DNA of 64,000 nucleotides from NCBI RefSeq assembly GCF_905220565.1, contig NC_059399.1:17166501-17230500 (forward strand), given 5' to 3'. A program made the position numbers and the translations under genes. The notes beneath the pieces are model-generated. The model worked only from the letters and a program-made list of their open reading frames with translations, had not been told where the DNA came from and ran no database searches. This document shows, piece after piece, positions 10,201 through 22,200 of the stretch; the stretch's first letter is position 1; every line of letters starts with the position of its first letter. The stretch is from Melitaea cinxia. Taxonomy: Eukaryota; Arthropoda; Insecta; Lepidoptera; Nymphalidae.

Positions 10201-13200
10201 TGCATTGTAGACCTATAAAATAATTTCTATAAATAATGGAGGGTAAGCGAAAGTATCCATGCAAGGTAATCAACAAGAACATAGCCTCTTCAGAGCACAT
10301 ATTAGTTTCTACTATTTCTTTGTTTTTATAACTTACTAGCGACCCACCCCGGCTTCGCACAGGTGCATTGCTGACACAATATAAAATATAAAATAAGTAA
10401 CATAAGCTCAAACAATGTGTTCATTTAGGACATCAAATTACAAACCTCTAAAACTATCAGTGTTCCTCTACTATATTCGTATTATGCATCTACTATACAT
10501 ACAAATTATTATTTGAATTCACTCTATTTACTAAAGAAAACCGCAATAAAATCCGTTACATAGTTTTCAAGATCTAAGAATACAGACAGCGGGAAGCGAC
10601 TTTGTTTTGTACTATGCAGTGATTAAAAACACAATTTATAATTAAAAATGCATTATGTGTAATAAAACTGCTTCGTAGGTGTTCACTAATTTATTTTCAC
10701 AACTTCACACAACCAAACAGATACTAAGAATGCGCCACTTCTCTCTTAACACGTATTTATATAATATGAACAAAGTCAATTGATTGTCTAAATTACATTG
10801 AATTACCAAATAACATATTCAAATACATTTAATTATATAGTATTACTATCAACTTAATTTTAACTAAATTTAACACTTAGATATCTAAAACAATCTAATA
10901 GAATTATAAAATGAATATATTTTAAGTAGACCATTAAGATCTCTTTTTTTTTTCAAATACCCTACTTTAAAAATTACTAAAATCACAAATTGATAGTTTA
11001 TTTAAAATACAACCTTATGAATTTAATACACTTTTAGTAGACTTTTAACAATTTTTAAAGGAAACCCAACACTCGACCATCCTGACGACGTGTGCGTCCT
11101 CGTACACGAATCGCGTGCTAACCCAACACTGCTATATAGATAAAGAAGAAAAGAAGATAAATTTGTAAACATATATAATAATTTCACTACATTACATTAC
11201 ATTTAACTCATAGACTTCTTCCATATATAATTTACAGTTCCACTTTATTTAATGAAATCGTGAAAATAAATAAAATAAACGAGTCATGAACCAATCACTT
11301 CTCATGACTTTTAAGATGTGAACCAATCACTTCTCACATCTCAATCTCAAATCTCACTGAACCATGAACCAATCAATTCTCATGGACTTTACTATATGGT
11401 AGGCTAGTCATGAACCAATCAATTCTCATGACCAGAATACCAAAGATACTAACCAATCACTTCTCACATCCTAACATCACATTATACATATTTCCAGGTA
11501 AGTGAAACATTCCTTCGTTTACTTCTCATGAACTTTATCACTATGTCATGAACCAATCAATTCTCATGACTTCATAGTGAAGATCTCCACCAATTCCTTT
11601 TCGCATCCATATAGGCCGTTTCTGGCGTAAATTGTCACTTATACAATTTAATCGTTTTCTAGACCTAAAGCAGCCACGTGAATCCATGGCTGCATTCGAT
11701 CTGCTGCGACTACAGAACCGCGTTTGTTTTTGGTGTTACTAAAACCTGGTATTGACGCGATCTTATACCGATCTTGTCCTAAAACTTTAACTACTCTAAA
11801 GGGGCCAATATGCGACGGAAGAAGCTTTTTGCTGTTACCCTTATTTTCAAACGACGTTTTCACAATTTTAACCAAATCACCTTCTTTGTACAATCGGGCT
11901 GGTTTCCTGCCCTTATCGAAATATTCTTTTTGCTTCTGTTGTTCCTTATTAATTCTTTCTTTTGCGTTAAGCCTTATTTCATTTAAATCAACTTCTTGTC
12001 GTGTGTTATCGATAATTTCATTTAGGGTTGCACTGATTTCGCTATTCATGGATGTTCCAAACATGATTTCTGCTGGAGTTCTACAAGTCGTCTTTTGAAT
12101 TGTGTTATTGAGTCCCCACTGAACTTTACCAACCTGATTATCCCAGTCCTTTTCATCATATTTCAAATTCTGTGCAGTCAGAGAATCTAGGATAGTACGG
12201 TTGTACCGTTCTACCTGACCATTTGATTTTGGGCTCGCTACGGAATTTAAAATATGTTTAATACCTTTGTCCAGACAAAATCTTTTAAAAATGTGCGATG
12301 TAAAACAGGATCCTCTATCACTAACTAATCGGTCGGGTGCCCGAAAAGTATAAAAAATATCATCTAATGTCCGTATAACGTTTCGAGCTTTTGTATCTCG
12401 AACTGGTTTAATAAAAATAAATTTTGTGAATCCATCCACTACTACTAACAAATACGAATTCCCTCTTTTGGACCTAGCAAAGGGTCCAAGATGGTCAATG
12501 TGCAGTGTATGGAATGGAATTTCCACTTTAGGTATAGGATGTAGTAGACCTTCTCTATTATTTTTATTGTTTTTTGCATATGCGCATTCGATACACGCTT
12601 TAACATACTTTCTAACAAATTTAGTCATCTTTGAGAACCAGTAATTTTTCTTTATTCGTTCTAATGTTTTCTCTATACCAAAGTGTCCAATATCGTCATG
12701 ATTCATGCGGCATATTTGCCATCTTGCACCCTTTGGTACAACCCAACGAATATTGTTTCTATCGCCGTCTAAATACCTGTAAAGCTTGTTATCTTTAATC
12801 AAAAAGTTATCTTTAATATATTGTAGTCCTTCAAAATCTTCCTTACTGGCTAAAATATTTCGTATCCTACACAGTTCCGTGTCTCCAAGTTGAAGTGTAT
12901 GTAACCAGTCTTCATTAGCGATCGTCATAACAGCAGGACAACAATCAATATTTCGTAAGTCATTATCATTCACTGGGTTCCTTGATGGCGCGTCTACGTG
13001 TGCCATTTTAGCTCCAGCTCTATATTCGATTGAACAGTCATACTCTTGCAAAGATAACCACCATCGTGCTATACGTGGTATTAAGTCACGCTTTGCAAAG
13101 GTGGACCGTAAAGCACAGCAATCGGTCACGATTTTAAATTCTTTCCCTAGCAGAAAAACTCAAAATTTTCTTAAACAACAGACTACAGCCAACGTCTCCA

Positions 13201-16200
13201 GTTCATATGAATGAAAATTCTTCTCCTCGGGGGACGTTTGTCGACTGTAATACGCGACTGGATGGAAAATATTATCTGTTGTAGACCTCTGCAAGAGTAT
13301 TCCGCCCACACCGATCTTACTGGCGTCCGTGTGTAGTTCTGTTTCTCCACTAGGGTTGTATAAAGCTAGAATAGGTCTTTCGACTAGTTTAGCTTTCAAG
13401 CTCGCAAAAGCTTTTTCCTGTTCCTGTTGCCATTCCCAAGTAGCATTCTTTTTAAGCAGTTTATTAAGAGGGAAAGCAATTTGAGCAAAGTTTCGAATAA
13501 ATTTCCGGAAGTAACTGACAAGTCCAAGAAATTGTCGTACGTGGTGCACATCATTTGGGCGTGGAAAATTTATGAGGCTATTTATTTTCTTTTCTCCTGG
13601 ACGAATACCTGAACCGCTAATTTCGTATCCGAGGTAATCGATCTTGTTCTGTAAGAAAACACATTTTGTTAAGTTTAACGTTAGATTAGCCTTTTCAATC
13701 AATTTTAAGATTTCTTCCAGTCGGTCTAAGCACTCTTCTGCATTCTTGCCAAATATCAAAAGATCATCGATATACACTGTCGCCTTACTAAAACGTGCGG
13801 AACCTAATATTTTGTTCATCGTACGTTGAAATACAGCTGGGGCATTTGCCAAACCGAATGGCATTCTGTTAAACTCGTAATGTCCATCCGGGCTGACAAA
13901 TGCTGTTAGATGCTTACTTTCCTCATTGATAGGTATTTGATAGTAGCCCGAAGTCAAATCCAAAGTAATGAACCAGGCCTGTCCAGATAACTTTGCTATC
14001 TCGTCCTCTATGATCGGCATCGGGTATCTTTCTTTGATAGTAATTGAATTCAATTTTCGATAATCAATACACATTCTGAAATTGCCATCTTTCTTTCGTA
14101 CCAAAGTCATGGGACTAGCACATTCGGATACAGATTCTCTAACTATGCCAGCTTCCAACATTTCGTTTATCATTTTCTGCGCAGTTTCTCTTTCGTGGTG
14201 TGATAATCTGTATGGTCGGTACACGACGGGTTGCCTATTCTTTATCTCTATATTCATTTCACAGACATTTGTACAGCCAAGTTCTTTTAATGAAGTAGCA
14301 AAACATTGTTTATAACAATCTAACATCTGAATTAACCGTAATTTATCATTTTCGGTCACATTTTCACCAATTTTTATGTCATTTTTGTTTATCCAGGTAT
14401 TTTGTACACTTAGCGTGCTTGTTGTGGCAGTTTCAATTATTTTATTCACCAAGTCCACCTTTTCCGTACGACATATCAAAACATCCTCCATAAGTAAACA
14501 AGGGATCATATATGGTAATACAGTCACAAACAGTAAACCTTTTGTCACTGTGTATATTCCACCTTTAATGATATACTGCTGATTAGGTTTACCCAATAAT
14601 TTACTATTTAATACTATATCCCCACTTATTGCTGGTTCACAGAGTGCTTTTATAGACGTCTCTCCATATATTTCTACATCCTTTGCTATCCTTATCTTAA
14701 TGTGCTCTTCTTGCTTTAAGTCCGTGTTGCTAAATGGTAATTCCTTTCCAATATTGAAAAAATGTAATCGATTTGCGTCCTTATAAACTATAACATGACA
14801 TTGTTCTGTAAAAGATTGACCTATTAGAAGAGACGTGTCCAATAGGTTGTCGCCAACAACTTTGCAAGTTACCTTGGCTTTTACATCATCAATTAGAATA
14901 TCCAACACTACGCTTCCTGCGGATTGTACTAACTCATTCCCAAAACCCCTTATAAAAGATATAGCTTTGTTGATTTCGACTCCTAACTGTAATGCCACAG
15001 TTTTCTTAATTAATGATACTTCGCTGCCAAAATCTATAAATGCATCTAATAGGTTTCCATTTACTGTCACACTTTTTACAAATTTCGAATTAGGTCTTGA
15101 ATCAGTGATACACATCGTACTAGGTATTTCGTTTCCTAATGGTCTCTTGTCTGTATTCATTAAACAACTTTGCGTTTTATGTCCGATCTTATTACAACGA
15201 TTGCATCTTATTAAAGGCTTAGGACACTGCAAGTAGGGATGACCCTTTTCCTTACAATTAAAGCAGAATATTAGATTCGGGTTGGATATAACAGCGTACT
15301 TTGAATCAAATCTTTTAGTCTCGACAAATTGTCTATTCCTATAGGAGGATCGTTCAGAAAGATTACCCATATCTTTATTACTCATTAGGTATTGTAAGAG
15401 TTGTTCTGGATAAGAGCACCGCAATGCCAAAGCACTAGATTTAAGCATTCTGTCACTAATTCCATGAATAATGCAATCCACGGCACGTTTTCCACTGATA
15501 TCGCATTGATTCAAAAGTGATAACTTTTCATAGTAGTACACTTCTATAGGTTCGTTGAACTTACTTTTTCTCTTGAGCATGTCTTCCAAAATTTGACCGT
15601 AATTCTGTTCACAGGGAAAAGCCGCTAACAACTTATCTTGCCATTCTTGCCATGTGAATAGTATTGAATTTAGCCCCTCGTACCAAGTTTTAGCCAATCC
15701 TTGTAACTTTTGCATAGCAAAATGTGTGGTGGTTCTTTCGTCCCAGCCATAAACACAAGCACATTCGTTAACTTTACGTAACCAAATATCGATGCGCTGA
15801 TTTTTAGTTGAAGGGTTAAAATTTGGTAAAATATTTTGATGATCTACACTTTTGTTGTTATTAGTAGTAGTTTGTGTTGATGGCTGCATCTCTTTTGCCT
15901 TTAAACTATTAACTATCTGAATCACATCCTGAATAGTAAAAGATGGGCTCTTTGATGTTAATTTTTGTTGATCGTAGTCTGGTATATTCTGTGTGTCCTG
16001 ACCACGCTGCTCATGGAATCCGGATTGCCGCCGCAAACCACAGCCGCCATTTTGTTCGTAGTTCCTTCTTCGCAACCGACGTTCTAATGAACGTTCTCTG
16101 GATATCCCACGCTCCCTATTGTTCTCGGCCCATATCTCTGGACTTAGTGAGGCTTGTATTCTTCGGCTCCTTATTATTGGACTTCGACTTCGTGAGCGAC

Positions 16201-19200
16201 GACCAGCATGTTCACTTCGTGCAGACCTTGTTTCATTTATTTCTGCCTCGAGTGTTTGCGGCTCAAACATCTGGTCATCCTTTCGCCCTCGTCTACTAGT
16301 ACTCGACATCTGAAACTCGAGAAAAAAAATGTATTTTAGTGTTTTGTTCAAGTAAATTCGTCGCATGGACATCTCACGTGATTAATTTACATCCACACAT
16401 ATAAAAAGTTATATTGAATATCTAGTATGTATCCCTTTACGGAGTACTCAACGTTCCACAATATATTAATATCATGTAGCACGTATGATTAAAATTACTT
16501 TACATAAAATTTAAAAGTAAAAATCCTACTTATTATCAATAAAATTCATTTATAAAAGATCATTACTCAAATTTATATATAAAAAAAGTCGAAGGTAAGT
16601 CAAGAAAATATTAATAATCATACATAACTAAAAGTCAATAATAATAAATTCAATAATAAATAGATAACTAAAATTGAGAGAAAAAAAAATTACATTGCTA
16701 TTTGTAATTATAGTAGTCATGCAATAAAAGAGAGCATTTTGAGGAACCAACGCTACTTAACACTGACTTCAATTTCTGGAGAGTAGCCCCAGACAAAATC
16801 AAATGCCAATGTTAAGACGCTACATAAACATGCAATATTATCAGGGAGTGCCCTGACCTTATATTGACATGTTCAGCAGTTCCCCCAAAATACAGTCACT
16901 TTCTCATTACACCAACACTGCCAAGGAGTTGCCTTGACCAAGTGTTAAAGCAAATAAGTTTATGCTGCATGACATTATAGCAATAAGAGTATTACGTTTA
17001 CAATTAAAATTTGTAAGTAACATAAACTACGATTACCGGAGAGTAGCCCCGAGCCAACCGTCAGTAAATGTTATCTCACTGTTAGTGTACGAAAATACTT
17101 TCAATATGTGAATCAAATTTAAAATGTATACAATATATATTTACATTATCAGATAAAAGTAAATAATAAATAAAATAATAATCATCATAGATTATAATAA
17201 TAATTATCACTATTATCGCATTAACATAATAACGTCCGAGTACTAATACGAAAGCTATGCTTATTACATGTAATTTTAAATGCAAGAAAAATACTTACAC
17301 CACTATAGCCAGGATCCCACTTCTGAGATGTAATAAAACTGCTTCGTAGGTGTTCACTAATTTATTTTCACAACTTCACACAACCAAACAGATACTAAGA
17401 ATGCGCCACTTCTCTCTTAACACGTATTTATATAATATGAACAAAGTCAATTGATTGTCTAAATTACATTGAATTACCAAATAACATATTCAAATACATT
17501 TAATTATATAGTATTACTATCAACTTAATTTTAACTAAATTTAACACTTAGATATCTAAAACAATCTAATAGAATTATAAAATGAATATATTTTAAGTAG
17601 ACCATTAAGATCTCTTTTTTTTTTCAAATACCCTACTTTAAAAATTACTAAAATCACAAATTGATAGTTTATTTAAAATACAACCTTATGAATTTAATAC
17701 ACTTTTAGTAGACTTTTAACAATTTTTAAAGGAAACCCAACATATGTTTATTATTTATGGTAAGAATTTAAACATTAAAAATTATAGGTACCCTTGTTAA
17801 GATATGGCTGAACATTTTAAAATCTCATCTCTCATCTTTTAAAGCGAGGGATGACAAAATTAAAGACTGAGACCGAGAAAGTAAGACCAATTATTTCTAT
17901 ATAAGATTTTTAACGGCCAAATAGACAGCCCATTTCTACTTCGTCACATTAATTTTAGCTGCCCCCGAGTACATTCGTGACACAGAAACTTGTTCTATAC
18001 TCCTCTTGTTAAACGAAATTACAAAAAACACACCTTCATACATCGTTCATGCAACTTTTATAATCAACACTTACAAAACATTGACCCTTTTGGCTGCTCA
18101 ATAAGTATTTATAAGGGAGGACAGAAGCTGACGGAAATATTATAATTTTTTTTCTGTCCTTTTTATTTACATGCTGAGCTTTTTTGTAATTTTTTTTTTT
18201 TTTGTAAATTTTGAATTAGCTAATGGAAATTATTAATAGTATGGTGTATTTGTTTTCTATCTTTTATATTTTTAAAATACCTAAAATTTTTGTTATTTCT
18301 CTCCAAATTATTTTGCTAATGTATTATTGTTATAATTATTAGTGGAAACTTGTTTGAAAAATGTCCCAGTGGTATGTTGTGTATAAATGTACTATTGATT
18401 TTGTTTGTTTCCCGATAAAAATAAAATAAAATAAAAAATAGTTATTTTACAACAAAGTCACAGGATTTAAATGATGCTTTACAATGCCATCAACCTTGTA
18501 CGTCATATTTCTGTATAGTTTTAAGTGCAATAAATTATATGTAGACACAATTATATATTTGTTCACCTCGTCAACATAATCCTCGGGGTTTTCAATTTCA
18601 TGGCCGTTCTTCCAGTAGTGACCGAGAGTGGGGCCGGCCTCGGCCGTACGAAACCTCGGGTCGTTGTATTTCACCTGAATTAAAACAAAATGAAATTATT
18701 TAGTACGGGAGCGTTCTCAAGGGATCAGTTCTAGGCCCCTACTTATTTTTAATATATATAAATAACCTCCCATTTTATTCTCTTTCTCTCTCAACACTAA
18801 TTAATGAAATTTTTTTATGTCGAAGAAAATGACACAATAAAATATTTTTAGGGTTAGAGGCATATAAAAATTAATAATAAAATTATGTGGTGTCATGGGA
18901 CACCAGGTAGGAACGAAGTTCCTTCGAATAGTACAGAAGCAACACAATTTGAAAAAAAAATGCTGAATTTTATATATATTTTCTAGTTCTTGACTTTTTT
19001 TAAATTTTGTTGATTGATTTTTAATTAAGTACATAAAAGTATTTAGGAAATTTATTGTTTTAGAAAATAGCAAATACCGTAAAATAAAATAAATTAAACA
19101 AAATAATAATAATTCAAACTATTAAGTGAAATAAAAAAAAACATATGGTTTTATTTATTTTTGTCGACAGTATAAAATTACATAAATAATTTTAAAAAGT

Positions 19201-22200
19201 TTACTAGTAAGATTTTCGTTTTACAAACGTCATATTATACAGTCGTGTGACTGATATTACGTCACTTCCGTTATATATTTTTCTTACGGTTTTAGTATCA
19301 CATTTTTTTCAGTTCGGTCGCCCAGCCAAATGTCAACCTTTCCGTAAGGAACTTCGTTCCAATAAAATTATTAAGAATTTGAATTTGCATTGGCACTATT
19401 ACTTTCACAATGTACACAAATAAGATATCAAGAAGAATATTTCGATGAGATCGATATTCTTTAGATATAGTTAATACTTATGTAAGTGACATGCTTAGTA
19501 AATAGGCTTATTTAACATTCATCATCATAATAAAAAACTTACTAGACTTAACACTTGCATTTATTGTTTACGCATTTACAAGTTTCACGCTCACATAAAA
19601 ACGACCACATTTTTGAATATCATATCAAAAATTGACCGCTCCAGCGGGGATCAAACCCGCGTCTCCGACTAACCGTGTCGGCGCTCTAGCCAATAGCTAA
19701 TGTGCGGGTAACACAAAAATAAAAATCGTACATATTAAAAACGACAAAGTCAACATTCAAAACATCTAATAATAAGACAAGTTGACTTACCAATGGCAAG
19801 ACGGCAGTTCTAGTTGCCAGCAGAGGTTCTGTGAAGGGCGGGCTGTTGAGGTACTTTTGGGCTTCTTCGGGCGAGAGGTCCAGTTCCAAAACATTGGAGA
19901 TGGGGTTAGGTGCAGCAACAGCTAACGCCATCTATAAAATGTTATATTTAATTTATTATTCACTTTAGTAGACGTAACTAAAATGCAATAAAAAAAGGAA
20001 TTTTAGGGAAATTGGTGTATAAAACATTAACAAAAACTAAATAAATATTGTGACTCCAAGAAACATATACATACAGATATACAGATCATAGAGTAAGTAA
20101 ATTACAAATAAAATACCGTACATCAATTGCATAAAACCTATACAAACTCTTTAGTTGTATTAAAATAACGAACAATATAAAACCTTTTCAAACATAGACC
20201 GGATGTAACGTAAATCTCTTACATCATAATGAAAAATTATAATGATATAAATTATTATAAATATATTCGATACAGTGTCATCATTAAGAGTTCAAGACCA
20301 TAAGTCATTAACCAAACCGGATTACAAACGTAACCTCAGTATGTCGTCATCCCATTAGTATGGATATCCGTTTACACTTAATTTTTCATCCGCCAAGGGT
20401 TATTTTTAATAAAAGTTATATCTACTAGATAGGTATATCTCTATATTTATAACGTCAGTTACTTCTGTATTTTATTTATTCATTTATACTGTACTGTACA
20501 CCACAAGTAGGTACATCATTAAACATAATTTTAACATAGTTTACATTGTGTGGTGAAATCGGCGGACTTTTGTTGAGTTAGCCATTTGTCCATGGCATCC
20601 CAAGCAAAGGAAGGAAAAATTAATGCCGAGACTGGGTAGATGTCATATTTATTTAAAAATGCATTTATTATTTAATGTTGGCAACGCTAAGGGACTTACA
20701 ATGAATTTAAGCATTGATAGCAAACCTTAATTTTAAGCCGCAATATTTTATATTTTGAATTGAAAAATATATTTCGAAAATGGAAAAGTGTACACCTCAC
20801 CACTCCTTGAAAATTGTTTGCAGCTTATACTCAACAGCGCTTTCTAGTAGCATGCTTAGGAACTAATTAACGTAATTCGATAATTTGATTTGGTTCTTGC
20901 CAATAATCACAGACAGCTCTGATTCTATATGATGATAAAAATCGAAGAATTTAAAAGCCTTCATATTTAGTAGGCTACTTAGTTAATAATTTCCTGACAT
21001 AATAAAAAACAGGTTATTTCGTCAAGCGGTTCCCGCGTTATTTTGCTATCATGTCATATTGACGTCCAACATAATTTTTTTTTCGATTATTTCTACTATA
21101 ACAGTATGTGTGTATGTATTTTATGGCTATTAATGCATTTTTTATAAAAAATATTGAAGTTTTTTTTTTTTAAATATATGTTTGGCATCGCGCGGTTTGC
21201 GCATATTATGCCACTAACAAAAAAATATTGAAGTTTAAAAGTAAGCTCTACCCGTATTCTTCATTTTGTGAGAGTAATAAAGCACAGACTCCTCGAGAAT
21301 GCAATAAATTAATAAGAAGATAATTACAAAGAGCACTAACACATTAATGTAATTAGTGGCACGTCATAATCTCATCTTATGACATTATATAAAAAAAATC
21401 GGATTTTTAAAATAATGAGTGACGGTTTTAAACGGGTATTTGAAATAAAAGTCAAGTAGTTATTTTGTAAAATGATTCAAAAGTCCTTTTGAAATATATC
21501 TAGCATAAAATGTATAATAATCAAATAATACTCAAAATTATCAAAAAAAAACAATCTTTGTTGGCGACGACGAAGAAAAATAGGGATTGCACATATAAAG
21601 AAAGATGTTCAAATGCGGTCTTGCTTTTGAACATGGTATAGCAAAATCGATTCGATGCTGTAAAATGTGATTGTATCTTCACAATAATTATTTCCGTAAA
21701 CAAAGTTCGTAGCAAAAATAAATATAATTATTAATACGTATGATTCATACAACGAAGTAACAAACCAGATTTTACTACGTTTCAATCAAAACATCTTCAT
21801 TTCTATAATAATAAAATTTAAATATTAATTTTTTCAACTTAAGAACTATTTACTTAATGATAGTTGCATTCATGTCCCGTGGAATGGTTCTAAGAATGCT
21901 GGCAGTATTTCTCGATTGAATTTTTTGTCTCTTTTTTGTTAATTTCTTATTGTTGTAAAGAAAAGTGTAAACATACATGATATGGTTAGTGCCATAGAAC
22001 TTGTTGTCTATGGATTAGCACACTGCAAGCGACTACAGAAACCGAATGTGACTCGTTCAAAATAATTATTTTTAAAAATTGGAATTCCTGAGAATATTTT
22101 TGTAATTTTAATGCGCATGCAGTGTTATCGATCCCATTAACAAAACGCAAAGAAACGAAGACCCTAATTCGAAACAAAATTTATTTAAATGAGTTCACTC

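Larger units (their letters stand above)
10658..17742 (-). mobile_element. Complete Ty3/gypsy LTR retrotransposon, very young
   Basis: This 7085-bp element is flanked by two 414-bp LTRs (10658-11071, 17329-17742) that start TG and end CA. It has a 4-bp target duplication TATG at 10654-10657 and 17743-17746. Gene order on the minus strand is gag, protease, reverse transcriptase, RNase H, integrase, with integrase last as in Ty3/gypsy. There is no env-like frame after integrase. One in-frame TGA interrupts pol inside RNase H. The region between pol and the 3' LTR holds a stem-loop array, and the leader holds further stem-loops. LTR identity by eye indicates an insertion too recent to have accumulated differences. 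Confidence 0.95.
10213..18566 (-). other. Cuticle gene intron 3 with a complete gypsy insertion
   Basis: This 8.35-kb intron has donor GAG|GTGAAC at 18566. Most of it is the LTR retrotransposon at 10658-17742; without that it would be about 1.3 kb. A Helitron-like element (10336-10622) lies on the acceptor side of the gypsy element. The flank at 17747-18566 is AT-rich unique-looking DNA. The retrotransposon lies in the same orientation as the host gene, so its LTR poly(A) signals could compete with host transcription. Confidence 0.8.
18675..19790 (-). other. Cuticle gene intron 2
   Basis: It contains a short RT fossil (18707-18780, plus: a frameshifted match to the PQGSVLGPLLF block), an element bounded by GGAACGAAGTTCC motifs (18912-19360) and a tRNA-like head (19630-19706, minus). 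Confidence 0.7.

Noticed and set aside
11072..11647. An env gene that would make the gypsy element an errantivirus
   Set aside because: The segment after integrase is only about 580 bp with stops in all frames, and holds the hairpin array instead.
14082..16313. Plus-strand open frames across the gypsy gag-pol region
   Set aside because: They lie opposite the gag, protease and RT motifs on the minus strand and encode nothing recognisable.
19630..19706. Possible tRNA gene on the minus strand
   Set aside because: The anticodon and T arms are good, but the acceptor stem has three mismatches and position 33 is not T. A SINE head or pseudogene is more likely.
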